Positions 9,954-19,649 of a DNA stretch of 64,000 bases are shown here, in pieces. The stretch comes from Candidatus Amoebophilus asiaticus 5a2 (lineage in GTDB: Bacteria > Bacteroidota > Bacteroidia > Cytophagales > Amoebophilaceae): positions 1,344,001 to 1,408,000 of the forward strand of contig NC_010830.1 of assembly GCF_000020565.1 (NCBI RefSeq). Reading direction: 5' to 3'. Each line of letters begins with the position of its first letter. Within the stretch, counting starts at the first letter, position 1. Under the pieces are notes generated by a model. It did not search any database. It saw only the letters and a program-made list of their open reading frames with translations, and was not told where the DNA came from. A program made the translations under genes and the position numbers.

Positions 9954-11297
9954 ATGCAATTAGGCCTTAAAAATCATTCTATGACACCTCAGCAAGTCCT
10001 CATTATAGGCTTTTCTATTGTAATATTAAGTGGAACTACCTTACTCTTTCTGCCCATCTCATCTGCCACTCAAACAAGTATTGGCTGGATAAATGCACTG
10101 TTCACAGCCACTTCCGCAGTGTCTTTAACAGGACTAACCGTAATAGATATTGGTACTAATTTCTCTGTTTTTGGACAACTTATTATTCTGCTATTAATAC
10201 AGCTAGGCGGATTAGGGTTTATGATGTTTGGTGTTATGTTTTCTCTCTTGCTAGGAAAAAGAATCACATTAAAAGACCGTTTACTCCTTCAAGAAGCTAC
10301 CAAATCCTTTTCAACACAAGGCATAGTAAAATTAGCCATGCATATTATCCTTATCACCTTTATATTAGAAGCTTTTTTTGCTTTTATCTTGATGCTATGT
10401 TGGTCATCTACCTTAGGTTGGAAAACAGCTACTTATCAGGCTATCTTTCATGCTATTTCAGCGTTCAATAATAGTGGGATGTCTTTATATCCTAATAGCC
10501 TCCAAGCTTATTTAGGGGCTCCGTTAGTAAATATATGTATTACTACCTTATCTATGATAGGCGGTATAGGTTTTACTGTTCTACTAGACATATACTATAA
10601 TCGTAGCTGGAGAAAACTATCGTTGCATAGTAAACTTATCTTATTAACCTCTTGTATATTAATCTTAGTTAGCTTCATAGTCATTCTAAGTGTAGAAATC
10701 AATAATCCTGCTACACTGGAGCAACTATCGTGGGGTAAGCGCATAGGTGCAGCCTGGTTTCAGGCTATTGCTCCTCGCTCTTCAGGCTTCAGTACTCTTG
10801 CTACTCCTACCCTATTACCTCCTAGCCTATTTTTTATCATGCTACTCATGTTTATTGGTGCTGGGACAGGATCCACAGGCGGTGGAATAAAAATAAATAC
10901 TTTTGCCGTAGCCATTATGACCATAGTTAACTTATTAAAAGGTAATAAAGACGTTAATATATTAAAAAGGAGGATTGATAATCAGGTAGCCATGCATTCA
11001 GTGGCCATTATCTTATTGGCATGTAGTAGCATTACGTTAATTACATGGCTTCTCTTATTCTTGGAGGGTACTTCTAAGCATAACTATATGGCTGTTTTAT
11101 TTGAGGTAGTCGCTGCCTTTGGAACCGCTGGGCTTTCTATGGGGGTTACCTCGGCCCTATCAACCATAGGGAAAATATTGTTAATTGCTGCTATGTTTAT
11201 TGGAAAAGTTGGCCCCTTGACCTTTGCTTTTGCACTTACTGCAGGTGCTGTAGAGAGGCGTATCAGGTATCCAGAAGACAAAGTGTTGATCGGATAA
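9954..11297 (+). CDS. ktrB: Potassium uptake membrane subunit KtrB (TrkH/KtrB family)
   Basis: 447 residues with many hydrophobic helices, the length typical of KtrB. It carries the repeated P-loop filter features of the superfamily: FTATSAVSLTGLT near residue 50, FHAISAFNNSGMS near residue 170, and the strongly conserved TGSTGGGIK near residue 305. A fourth repeat around AFGTAGLSMG is near residue 385. It forms the ion-conducting pore of a sodium-dependent potassium uptake system in the inner membrane together with the KtrA ring encoded 49 bases upstream. Confidence 0.93.
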   Translation: MQLGLKNHSMTPQQVLIIGFSIVILSGTTLLFLPISSATQTSIGWINALFTATSAVSLTGLTVIDIGTNFSVFGQLIILLLIQLGGLGFMMFGVMFSLLLGKRITLKDRLLLQEATKSFSTQGIVKLAMHIILITFILEAFFAFILMLCWSSTLGWKTATYQAIFHAISAFNNSGMSLYPNSLQAYLGAPLVNICITTLSMIGGIGFTVLLDIYYNRSWRKLSLHSKLILLTSCILILVSFIVILSVEINNPATLEQLSWGKRIGAAWFQAIAPRSSGFSTLATPTLLPPSLFFIMLLMFIGAGTGSTGGGIKINTFAVAIMTIVNLLKGNKDVNILKRRIDNQVAMHSVAIILLACSSITLITWLLLFLEGTSKHNYMAVLFEVVAAFGTAGLSMGVTSALSTIGKILLIAAMFIGKVGPLTFAFALTAGAVERRIRYPEDKVLIG

Positions 11298-11317
11298 AGA
11301 AAGCTTTTAATTAACTA

Positions 11318-11557
11318 TTATTCAATAATAATTGTCTTACCTTTAAAGCTATTGTCATTCTTAATAGGCTTTTGAGGAACAACCAGCCACGCTATCATAT
11401 AAACAAGAAGCCCACTGCCAAACAATACACTGGTAAATGCCCATATTATTCTGACGAAGCTAACAGCTATTTTAAAATACTCAGCAATGCCTGCGCATAC
11501 GCCAGCAATATAGATATCTTTATTACTTCTATATAATTTCTTACTTAATATTGCCAT
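11318..11557 (-). CDS. PspC-domain small membrane protein
   Basis: 79 residues. The N-terminal half matches the PspC domain (LYRSNKDIYIAGVCAGIAEYF), followed by a hydrophobic membrane segment (roughly residues 35-65, ending in AWLVVP). PspC proteins act in envelope-stress sensing in some bacteria; in Bacteroidota the stand-alone domain is common and poorly characterised. It is convergent with ktrB, the two stops lying about 20 bases apart. Confidence 0.85.
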   Translation of the reverse strand: MAILSKKLYRSNKDIYIAGVCAGIAEYFKIAVSFVRIIWAFTSVLFGSGLLVYMIAWLVVPQKPIKNDNSFKGKTIIIE

Positions 11558-11950
11558 TATAAGATAAATTTTAAGAATTTATAAATAAGATGTCCTAATA
11601 CTAATAATAGAGCTGTAACCTTTGCAAAGATATTTTAAAGATTAATACAATTTAACCAAACTTTCCTCGTTCCAAAGATTAAAATAGCTTTAAGAAGAGA
11701 TGTTTAAGTTGAGAATAACTTGGCTTATTTCTTACTAATAACCTTTACAATGTGTAAATGGAGAAAAATTCCCCAAAATGTAATATATAATTGTTCGTAC
11801 CTATTCGTTCAAATTTAATAGAATTTATCTAAAAAGATATTTACATTCTTTTTCATAACATTTCTTTATAGCATTTTTTATAAGCATAATCCTTTGTTTG
11901 AATAAATTTTTTGGATAAATTGAAGTTGAACTTCAAATTGTCCGAACTTT
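11558..11950. other. Intergenic region, divergent promoters expected
   Basis: 393 bases between the start of the PspC gene (- strand) and the start of the ATPase gene (+ strand). Very AT-rich with no coding potential seen. It must hold both promoters. The only clear structure is a small palindrome at 11920-11936. Confidence 0.5.
11920..11936. promoter_or_regulatory. Palindrome just upstream of ATPase gene
   Basis: A perfect 8-base inverted repeat with a single central base (TTGAAGTT-G-AACTTCAA) ends 14 bases before the start codon of the ATPase gene. Position and symmetry fit an operator for a dimeric repressor. No regulator is identified. Confidence 0.3.
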
Positions 11951-13111
11951 ATGTATAAAAGGTTTATGATGAACGAGCTACTGGAACTTGCTAAGAGTTA
12001 TCCAGTGGTTACACTGCTTGGCCCACGTCAGTCGGGAAAAACTACTTTGGTAAAGCTTGCTTTTCCCTCTAAACCCTATGTAAATTTAGAAGCTATAGAT
12101 ATTCGAGAAATAGCAAAACTTGACCCACGTGGGTTTTTAAATCAATATCCTAATGGGGCTATATTAGATGAAATTCAACGTGCTCCAGAGCTTCTTTCTT
12201 ATATTCAGGTTATTGTAGATGAAAACCCTAGCAAAGGACTCTATATTTTGACAGGTAGCCATCAGGTAGAACTCCAGCAAGCAGTATCTCAATCGCTTGC
12301 TGGCCGCACAGCATTACTACAACTGCTTCCAATGAGCCTGGAAGAGCTGAACAATGCAAACATTGAAATATCTTTAGATGAAGCTTTGATAAAAGGTGGA
12401 TATCCAAGAATTTTCAAAGATAATCTTGACCCTACTAAGGCTTATCGTAGCTACTTTCAAACTTATGTAGAAAGGGACTTGCGTCAACTTATTAATATTA
12501 AGAACATTAGCCAGTTTCAGCGCTTTGTACACATTTGTGCAGGAAGGATTGGACAAATTTTGAACTTGGAAGGTATTGGAGGAGATGTAGGAGTATCCTC
12601 TCATACAATTAAAGAGTGGATGTCAATACTAGAAAGTTCTTTTATCATCTTTCGTTTACTGCCTTATTATGAAAATTTTGGTAAAAGACTAATTAAATCT
12701 CCCAAGCTTTATTTTACAGATGTTGGATTAGCTAGTTATCTTCTTGGGATAGAAAATACAACGCAAATGGCACGCGATCCATTAAGAGGTAGCTTAGTAG
12801 AAAATTTAGTAATACTAGAGCTTATAAAATATAGACTTAATCAGGGCAAAGACTCTCAACTATATTATTTTCGCGATGCTCATGGACATGAAATTGATGT
12901 GATATTTCAAACTGGAAGCAAGCTTATTCCCATAGAAATAAAAGCAGCAGCTACCTTTAATAAAAGTTTTCTTAAAAATTTAAACTTTTTTGAAAAGTTG
13001 GTTGGAGAACGATGCACATACAGCGCCCTTATTTATGCAGGAGAACAGCAACAACTTATAGGAAAATGTAAACTATTACCTTATACGCATGCCACTAAAA
13101 TATTAAATTAG
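11951..13111 (+). CDS. AAA_14/DUF4143-family ATPase
   Basis: 386 residues. The N-terminal P-loop ATPase has Walker A GPRQSGKTTL near residue 25 and Walker B GAILDEIQRAPELL near residue 75, followed by a sensor segment (YILTGSHQ). The C-terminal half is the DUF4143 module with the family signature YFTDVGLASYLLGI near residue 258 and a PD-(D/E)xK-like nuclease pattern (HEIDVIF...PIEIKAA) near residue 315. These proteins are widespread in Bacteroidota and archaea. Their physiological role is not established, though links to mobile or toxin-like elements have been suggested. Monocistronic, with a palindrome in front. Confidence 0.85.
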   Translation: MYKRFMMNELLELAKSYPVVTLLGPRQSGKTTLVKLAFPSKPYVNLEAIDIREIAKLDPRGFLNQYPNGAILDEIQRAPELLSYIQVIVDENPSKGLYILTGSHQVELQQAVSQSLAGRTALLQLLPMSLEELNNANIEISLDEALIKGGYPRIFKDNLDPTKAYRSYFQTYVERDLRQLINIKNISQFQRFVHICAGRIGQILNLEGIGGDVGVSSHTIKEWMSILESSFIIFRLLPYYENFGKRLIKSPKLYFTDVGLASYLLGIENTTQMARDPLRGSLVENLVILELIKYRLNQGKDSQLYYFRDAHGHEIDVIFQTGSKLIPIEIKAAATFNKSFLKNLNFFEKLVGERCTYSALIYAGEQQQLIGKCKLLPYTHATKILN

Positions 13112-13388
13112 TTGTTAACTGAATATAAGTTTAACCCTATCTTCATATTTTCTATTAAAATATGAGGCGTATTATAGAACTTTAAATATACAGGTGTAAA
13201 AAGGAAGGTATTTATTGCCATAATAGCTAAAAAGATATAAATTATATAAACGGCAGTAAATGTATTTGTATAAGAATTTACTAGCTACATTATTATTTTA
13301 ATTATATATAGCTATAACAAGAAAAGCTTTTAAACATACCAGCTATAGTGTTAATCATACATATTAATTAATAGCCAAGGCAAATTTT

Positions 13389-14201
13389 ATGCAGAAAAAA
13401 ATCAATAGGCTTTTTATATACATATACCTTATATTTTCATTTTCAGGTTGTAACAGTCCCCTTAATTTTGGTTTTGATCTCTATGAATTTGCGCACTTCC
13501 GTAAGAATGGTTCTGGCAAATTTGAAATTGTTTTTAGCTTAGATAGAGCCTCTAGGCTGATCTCTTTAGGCAAGTATATGGCACAAGACCATATGGAGTT
13601 TGTAAGTTTATTGATTCAAGATGCTTTTTTAGCCACCGGAGAGTCATTAGGAAAGATTTCAGGTATTAGCAAAGTAACTAATATACATGATGAAGGCATG
13701 TTACATTTTAAGTTAACCTTTGAATTTAAAGACATAAAAGCCTTAAATAAGGCTATGAGGCAAATAAATATTAATGTAGATCCTGCGGGGGTAGAGTACT
13801 TTAAAATGAATGAAAAAGCTTTTGTTAGAACTCATACACAAGGTATTGCCAAGCTTGTAGAGTATTACCAAGGTTATGATGACTCTTTAACAAAAAGCTT
13901 TGATTTGAGTTTCTTTTTCAGAAATATGCGGTATATTATCCGATATTCGTTTGGGCATGAAATAAGGAAAGCAACCAATCCGCTAGCTACTATTTCCAAA
14001 GACCAAAAAAGTCTTACAATTATCCAACGTGTATTTAATGAGAAAGAAAAAGATTTATTAAGTAACGATAAGGTATTTTTTAAAACAGACACCTCTACTA
14101 ATAATTCAATTGCTAAGGATAATACTAATACTATTAATAAATTCACAAAAAAAACACATGAAACTAGAGAATCAGAAAGCCATAAAATCAAGAGTAAATG
14201 A
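13389..14201 (+). CDS. Hypothetical lipoprotein
   Basis: 270 residues. The N-terminus is a lipoprotein signal peptide: basic MQKK, a hydrophobic run, and lipobox FSGC with the modified cysteine at residue 21. No family is recognised for the rest. The C-terminal 60 residues are rich in Ser, Thr, Asn and Lys and probably disordered. The 3' end overlaps the true start of prfB by 44 bases in another frame, so the genes may be translationally coupled. It lacks the N-terminal module shared by the four large lipoproteins of this window. Confidence 0.75.
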   Translation: MQKKINRLFIYIYLIFSFSGCNSPLNFGFDLYEFAHFRKNGSGKFEIVFSLDRASRLISLGKYMAQDHMEFVSLLIQDAFLATGESLGKISGISKVTNIHDEGMLHFKLTFEFKDIKALNKAMRQININVDPAGVEYFKMNEKAFVRTHTQGIAKLVEYYQGYDDSLTKSFDLSFFFRNMRYIIRYSFGHEIRKATNPLATISKDQKSLTIIQRVFNEKEKDLLSNDKVFFKTDTSTNNSIAKDNTNTINKFTKKTHETRESESHKIKSK

Positions 14202-15238
14202 TTTAAGGAGGTATCTTTGACTATGAGAGCAAGCTTAAATTGTTGCAAGATCAAGAAGCAAAAAGTTTAGCACCTGATTTTTGGGAAAATACTTCTCAGG
14301 CTGAAGTAATCTTACGCAATTTAAAAATAACAAAATCTTGGATTGATGCTTTTGACCATGTAGAGAGTCTACTAGAAAATTTGGAAGTAACACAATTATT
14401 TTATGAAGCTGGCGATGTGGATGAAACAGAAGTAGAAAAAGCCTATCAGAATTTGTTAACAGGCCTAGAAGCACTTGAGGTAAGAAAAATGTTGCAAAAT
14501 GAGGAAGACGAAAATTCTGCGATTATAGAGATCAATCCTGGCGCAGGAGGTACAGAAAGCCAAGATTGGGCTGAAATGCTAACCAGAATGTATATTATGT
14601 GGGGAGAAAAACACAATTATACGGTTAAAGAGCTAGCATACCAACGTGGAGATGTAGCAGGGGTCAAATCTGCGACTTTAGAAATAACAGGTACATTTGC
14701 TTATGGATATCTTAAATCAGAAATTGGTATTCACCGACTTGTACGTATCTCTCCTTTTGATGCAGCTGGAAAAAGGCATACTTCATTTGCTTCCATATAT
14801 GTATATCCTGTTGTAGAAAATAATATTCAAATAGATATCAACCCAGCAGATATTACTTGGGATACGTTTCGTGCTGGAGGTGCTGGTGGGCAAAATGTTA
14901 ATAAAGTAGAGACAGCAGTAAGACTAAAACATGCTCCCTCTGGTATCATTGTAGAATGTCAGCAAGAACGTTCGCAAGCACAAAACAAAGAAAAGGCACT
15001 CAGAATATTAAAATCTAAACTTTATCAACTAGAACTAGATAAAAGGAATGCTGAAAAAGAGAAAATGGAAAGTTCTAAAAAAAGGATAGATTTTGGTTCT
15101 CAAATCAGGAATTATGTATTGCATCCTTACAAACTAGTTAAAGACAACAGAACAGATGTTGAAACATCAGATACGTCAGGCGTCTTGAATGGTAATATAG
15201 ATGAGTTTATAAAAGCCTACTTAATGCATTATGCATAG
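14158..15238 (+). CDS. prfB: Peptide chain release factor 2 (programmed +1 frameshift)
   Basis: RF2 recognises UAA/UGA stops and triggers peptide release in the cytoplasm. The main frame (14219-15238) carries the GGQ motif ([14 protein letters not shown]) and the domain 2/4 signatures. The canonical N-terminus lies in another frame: an ATG at 14158 opens a 20-codon frame encoding [20 protein letters not shown], which ends at an in-frame TGA (14218-14220) preceded by CTT. Slipping +1 continues with DYESKLK..., giving a 359-residue protein aligned with E. coli RF2 (LRGYLDYDAK at the same point). The start overlaps the upstream lipoprotein gene. The frameshift gives the classic autoregulation by RF2 level. 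Annotating only the long frame would wrongly start at an internal TTG. Confidence 0.93.
14206..14221 (+). promoter_or_regulatory. RF2 +1 frameshift signal
   Basis: AGGAGG-TAT-CTTTGAC: a Shine-Dalgarno-like AGGAGG three bases before the slippery CTT-TGA-C, identical in layout to the E. coli prfB site. The TGA stop followed by C is a weak termination context. When RF2 is scarce the ribosome slips from CTT to TTT and reads GAC next. Confidence 0.93.
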
Positions 15239-15393
15239 CACTATGTTTTTTATAAAGAAATTTGGTGGAATTATAACATCCAAGCATAACTAAATATGCT
15301 TATATAAATTGTAAAGTAAGTTAATATAATACATAAGTAACTTAACTGCAGGTTGCTTGGTTGTGTGTCCATATTACAAATATTGCCATTTTT

Positions 15394-15429
15394 ATGGGAT
15401 AGGACTTATATTATATTATCCTATCCCAT
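15394..15429. terminator. Bidirectional hairpin between prfB and pckA
   Basis: Perfect 11-base inverted repeat (15394-15404 and 15419-15429), 14-base loop, between the convergent prfB and pckA genes and only 8 bases from the pckA stop. No strong T-tract flanks it. Confidence 0.65.
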
Positions 15430-15436
15430 ATTTGCT

Positions 15437-16999
15437 CTAATCACAATACAATGCGAAATTGCTTGCAAAAGCTTCCATAAGCTTATGCGCTTCTAATTCA
15501 TATTCCTTAACACTATTCCAAGTATTGCTAGGGTTAAGTATATGTGTCGGAACTTCTGGACATGCATTAGGTATAGATAAGTTAAATATAGCATCTTTTT
15601 CAAATCCTGCTTTTGCTAATTCTCCCGAGAGTGCTGCTGTAACCATAGCGCGTGTATAGTTGAGATCAATACGTTTACCTATCCCATACCCCCCTCCTAT
15701 CCAACCTGTATTTACCAACCATACGGTAACCTCATATTTTTCTAATTTATCTGCTAGCATAGTAGCATATCTCGTTGGATGTAACGGCAGAAAGGGAGCA
15801 CCAAAGCAGGCAGAAAATACAGCTTTGGGAGCACTTATTCCTGCTTCTGTACCTGCTATTTTTGCAGTATAACCACTTAGAAAGTAATGGATAGCCTGAT
15901 CTTTATCTAATTGAGAGATAGGTGGTAACACACCATATGCATCACAGGAAAGAAAAAATATATGCTTAGGGATGCTGCCTATGGAAGGTATTAAAGCACC
16001 GGGAATATATTCTAATGGATAAGCGCATCTTACGTTTTCCGTTATACTGGAATCTTTATAATCAATCGTACGAGTACCAGCGAAAAAGCGCATATTTTCT
16101 ACAATGGTACCGAATTTAATAGCATCAAATATTTGAGGCTCGCTTTCCTTTGCCAAATTAATGGTCTTAGCATAACATCCTCCTTCAAAGTTAAAGATAC
16201 CCTTATCGCACCAACCATGCTCATCATCACCAATTAGTTTACGATTAGGATCTGCAGAAAGTGTTGTTTTCCCTGTACCAGAAAGTCCAAAATAAATAGC
16301 AGTATTACCATCAGTACCGACATTAGCAGAGCAATGCATAGGTAAAACTTGGTGCTCCTGAGGTAATAAATAGTTTAACACGGTAAATACGGCTTTCTTT
16401 ATTTCGCCAGCAAAACCAGTACCACCAATAAGAATAACCCTTTTAGTAAAATTGATGATGGTAAAATTTGCATTTTTAGTTCCATCTACATGAGGATCAG
16501 CCTGAAATTCAGGAACTTGCAAAATTAAAAAGTCAGGAGAAAATTTTGTCAATTCTTTGTCGATGGGTCTTAAAAATAGATTATTGACAAACAAATTTGT
16601 CCAAGATTGTGTAGTTACAGTGCGTAAATTTAGTTTATATTCAGGCAAAGCACTAGCATAACCATCTCTAATATAAACTCGTTTGCCTTGTAGAAACTGA
16701 GTTACCTTTTCATATAACGCGTCAAACTGTTTGGAATCAAAAGGGTTATTAACAGGCCCCCACCAAATGGTATCTCGCGTTTTTTCATCCTCTACAATAA
16801 ACTTGTCTTGCGGTGATCTACCTGTAAATTTACCAGTACTACATACAAGCGCCCCTTCTGCTGATAGTACGCCTTCTGAATTGTGAATAGCGTGTTCTAC
16901 TAGCTCTGGAACACCTAATTGCCAATATGCTTCTCCTATTTGGTCTAACCCCATCTGGGTTAACCAAGTAACATGCTTAGGATTACTTAATACATGCAT
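15437..16999 (-). CDS. pckA: Phosphoenolpyruvate carboxykinase (ATP)
   Basis: 520 residues, close to the usual length. The enzyme converts oxaloacetate and ATP to phosphoenolpyruvate, CO2 and ADP in the cytoplasm, linking amino-acid-derived C4 acids to gluconeogenesis. Visible motifs: the P-loop GLSGTGKTTLSADP near residue 240, the adjacent metal-binding GDDEHGW, an upstream CSANVG segment, and GGTGFAGEIKK. The start ATG is followed by an N-terminus typical for the family. With gapA elsewhere in the window it suggests a retained lower glycolytic/gluconeogenic route. Confidence 0.97.
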   Translation of the reverse strand: MHVLSNPKHVTWLTQMGLDQIGEAYWQLGVPELVEHAIHNSEGVLSAEGALVCSTGKFTGRSPQDKFIVEDEKTRDTIWWGPVNNPFDSKQFDALYEKVTQFLQGKRVYIRDGYASALPEYKLNLRTVTTQSWTNLFVNNLFLRPIDKELTKFSPDFLILQVPEFQADPHVDGTKNANFTIINFTKRVILIGGTGFAGEIKKAVFTVLNYLLPQEHQVLPMHCSANVGTDGNTAIYFGLSGTGKTTLSADPNRKLIGDDEHGWCDKGIFNFEGGCYAKTINLAKESEPQIFDAIKFGTIVENMRFFAGTRTIDYKDSSITENVRCAYPLEYIPGALIPSIGSIPKHIFFLSCDAYGVLPPISQLDKDQAIHYFLSGYTAKIAGTEAGISAPKAVFSACFGAPFLPLHPTRYATMLADKLEKYEVTVWLVNTGWIGGGYGIGKRIDLNYTRAMVTAALSGELAKAGFEKDAIFNLSIPNACPEVPTHILNPSNTWNSVKEYELEAHKLMEAFASNFALYCD

Positions 17000-17143
17000 A
17001 GTTTTAAATTTCTAAAAAGGGTTAAAATAATTGTTTAAATGATATAATTGTGATAATTATATAAGAGCATAACTATTTAATTCTAGGGCAAATTTGTATA
17101 TAAGGACAATACAGTTAAGTACTATATAACACTAGCCTAATAT

Positions 17144-17749
17144 CTATTCGTTTCTGCGTTTTAGTTCGTCTCTAATTAAAGCTGCTTGTTCGTAATCTTC
17201 GTGTTTTATTGCCCATGTTAATAACTCTTTAAGTGATTTTACAGAATAATTCTCAAGGTTGGTTATAATCGTATCACTAAGTGGAGCTTGTATATCCGAA
17301 CTAGCTAACTCAAAACCTTTATCAGCAAATTCGGATTTAGGAATTAATATCCCACTTACTTGGCTGAACAATGCTTCGTTGATAAAGAGCGGGGCTCCAA
17401 ATCTTAAACTAATGGCAATTGCGTCGGAAGGTCTTGCATCAAGCACTAACGTTTGATTTCCATTATCAAGGAGCAGTTCAGCAAAGAATACTTCATCTTT
17501 TAAATCAACAATAGTAGCTTCTTCTACAGTATAGCCTATTTTAGTGAGTGTATCTTTAAAGAGGTCGTGCATGATAGGCCTTTCTAAAATACTTCCTTCC
17601 AGTGCTAAAGCAATAGATTGTGCCTCTACAATACCTATCATAATAGGCAGTTTACGATACCCTGATATCTCACCTAGTAATAAGGTGAAATTTGCTTCTT
17701 GTGGGTGATTTGAAAAGATTCCTACTATTTCTAATCTTATTTTTTTCAC
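17144..17749 (-). CDS. Bifunctional nuclease family protein (DUF151) with UVR domain
   Basis: 201 residues. Residues 1-135 form the BFN/DUF151 domain (LPIMIGIVEAQSIALALEG and LDARPSDAIAISLRFGAPLFI segments). The C-terminal 35 residues (LKELLTWAIKHEDYEQAALIRDELKRR, written here in part) match a UVR motif as in UvrB/UvrC. This architecture is common in Bacteroidota. The biochemical role is not well established; nuclease activity has been reported for plant relatives. It is transcribed divergently from the acyltransferase gene at 18043. Confidence 0.85.
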   Translation of the reverse strand: MKKIRLEIVGIFSNHPQEANFTLLLGEISGYRKLPIMIGIVEAQSIALALEGSILERPIMHDLFKDTLTKIGYTVEEATIVDLKDEVFFAELLLDNGNQTLVLDARPSDAIAISLRFGAPLFINEALFSQVSGILIPKSEFADKGFELASSDIQAPLSDTIITNLENYSVKSLKELLTWAIKHEDYEQAALIRDELKRRNE

Positions 17750-18042
17750 TATTATGCTATTTGTTTATGGATATTAGATGCTTAATGCTAAATAGATGCA
17801 ATTTGCTGAATGTTATAAACAATTTCAATGCCCTAAACATATTTCTCTTTATATTTTCTTTAAAAAGTGTGAAAGGTAAAATAATTTTATGAATTAAGGC
17901 ATAAATTATTTTTCTATGGAATTAAAAACGAAAAATTAGTATATAAGTTTGCACGCTTAAATTATTGAAAAGAGGTATCTTTAAACTTTTATTTTAATCT
18001 TATAATAAAAGTACTTTAACTATTTTTCTAATTAGCATTAGC

Positions 18043-18618
18043 ATGAAAAAAATTCTTGGTGCTATTTTTTTTCACATTTTTAAATGGATTGGCTGGAAAA
18101 TTGTCGGTGATTTACCACCAGGTCTTGATAAAGCGGTTATGGTGGTCGCACCTCATACAAGCAATTGGGATGCCTTATATGGAATGATAGGCATAGTATT
18201 TATTAAAAACATATCTGCTAAATTTGCTGTTAAAAAAGAAGCTATGTTTTTCCCGCTAGGCTCAATCTTAAAACGAATAGGTGCTATTCCTATTGATAGA
18301 AGCTTAAAAAGTAGCACTGGTAGCAAAGTAAGGCAAGTAGATATGCTGACAGAAATGTTTCAAAAAAGTAAAAAATTAATTCTTGTCATAGCACCAGAAG
18401 GTACACGTAAATATGCTCCTAGATGGAAAACCGGCTTTTATCATATAGCTATGAGAGCACAAGTGCCTATTATTTTAGGGTATCTAGATTATGCTAAAAA
18501 AGAGGCAGGTTTAGGCCCTGTAATATATCCTACTGGCAATATAGAAGAGGATATGGAAAAAATTAAAGCATTCTTTAGGGAAAAAACTGGAAAGTATCCA
18601 CATCAAGGGGTACGGTAA
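18043..18618 (+). CDS. PlsC-type acyltransferase
   Basis: 191 residues, short for the family but complete in motifs. The acyltransferase signature HTSNWD (H-x4-D, near residue 45) and the downstream APEGTR block (near residue 125) match the glycerol-phosphate/lysophosphatidic acid acyltransferase (PlsC) superfamily. A hydrophobic N-terminus (FFHIFKWIGWKI) could associate with the membrane. Likely role: transfer of an acyl chain to a lysophospholipid or related lipid; the exact acceptor is not predictable. A convergent terminator hairpin follows. Confidence 0.85.
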   Translation: MKKILGAIFFHIFKWIGWKIVGDLPPGLDKAVMVVAPHTSNWDALYGMIGIVFIKNISAKFAVKKEAMFFPLGSILKRIGAIPIDRSLKSSTGSKVRQVDMLTEMFQKSKKLILVIAPEGTRKYAPRWKTGFYHIAMRAQVPIILGYLDYAKKEAGLGPVIYPTGNIEEDMEKIKAFFREKTGKYPHQGVR

Positions 18619-18753
18619 GTAATTGAAATTTTATACAATATTTTATAGAAATATTTCTCTACCTAAATCTTTTTATTGTTAAACTTGACTTTAAAAATAT
18701 CCACTTAACTTTTTAGCAGAGAAACACAAATTAGAGTATGGTTGAAATAAACC

Positions 18754-18784
18754 CCCAGTTTAACAGGTTAGAGATTAAACTGGG
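18754..18784. terminator. Bidirectional terminator hairpin
   Basis: Perfect 10-base arms (CCCAGTTTAA at 18754-18763, complement at 18775-18784) followed by AGCTTTATTT on the + strand. It lies between the convergent acyltransferase and orphan deamidase-like genes. Confidence 0.75.
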
Positions 18785-18821
18785 AGCTTTATTTAGTATC
18801 TATAAATTATATACTAACCAG

Positions 18822-19559
18822 CTACTGGAGTTGATTTTTTAAAATAACCAAGTGCATATGGTTTTTTAATCCATATATTCTACTATCATTAGCATCAATT
18901 CTTTCCTCTAAGTCTACGGCTACACTATTTTCACGCGAAAATATTTCTATTTGGTACAAAATATTCTTTGCATTTGCATCAAGGCTTTTGTACATAAACA
19001 ATTGCTTATTTTTAGTATCGAAAAATAATTCACTTAAATTACATTCAGGTCGATCGGGAAAGTCTTTACAACTTTCTTCTATTCTACAGTCATGAATAGT
19101 AACATTTTGATTTGGATAATGGAGCTCTATATTTTTTACTAAGTCTAAATCATGTAAATATGGCTCACCTTTAAACAATACAACATCTATATTTTTCCAT
19201 TTATCAATAACCATATCTATACAAGTAGTAATTCCAGAAAGTATATATTTATACCAACTTTCTTTTCCATGTTCTGTAGTAGAAGGTCCTGCACCTTGCT
19301 TGATATGGCCGATAATACCACCTGAAATATTTCTATCTTTGGGGCATATAACGACGCCTGTACAACCTGAAAAACCAGGGCTCCAAAGGTCAAAGTTCCC
19401 TTGAGGCGATAGGACTATCTCACCCATGTCTACATAAAAAATTGCCTCATTATATATACATTGTTTTAGATTAGCCTTTCTTTGTAAAAAATATTCTCTA
19501 ACGTCTGTATCTTCCTTTTTTATGGTTATTGTATCAACCATTTCAGTATTGTTACACAT
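18822..19559 (-). CDS. Orphan protein with CNF1/BLF1/CheD-like deamidase signature
   Basis: 245 residues with no signal peptide and no family recognised with certainty. Residues 61-85 read PGFSGCTGVVIC...GGIIGH: a glycine-cysteine after a hydrophobic strand (Cys66), followed 19 residues later by a histidine (His85) in a second strand. This resembles the L-S-G-C...H catalytic arrangement of the CNF1, BLF1 and CheD glutamine deamidases. The rest is mixed alpha/beta with several cysteines. It stands alone, next to an IS island and a terminator, which fits a horizontally moved effector gene. The deamidase idea is an inference from a short motif; a non-enzymatic hypothetical protein remains possible. 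Met7 is an alternative start. Confidence 0.6.
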   Translation of the reverse strand: MCNNTEMVDTITIKKEDTDVREYFLQRKANLKQCIYNEAIFYVDMGEIVLSPQGNFDLWSPGFSGCTGVVICPKDRNISGGIIGHIKQGAGPSTTEHGKESWYKYILSGITTCIDMVIDKWKNIDVVLFKGEPYLHDLDLVKNIELHYPNQNVTIHDCRIEESCKDFPDRPECNLSELFFDTKNKQLFMYKSLDANAKNILYQIEIFSRENSVAVDLEERIDANDSRIYGLKNHMHLVILKNQLQ

Positions 19560-19649
19560 ATAATTAAGTATTTATTAATTTGTATTAAATGAAAAGTTAT
19601 TAGGTTATTAGACGGTTTATGAGGGTATATTAGGCTCTTTTGTAACTAA

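Noticed and set aside
18822-19559. True CheD chemotaxis deamidase
   Set aside because: No chemoreceptor, CheA, CheW or CheC gene is in the window, and the protein is longer than CheD, so a chemotaxis role was not assigned.
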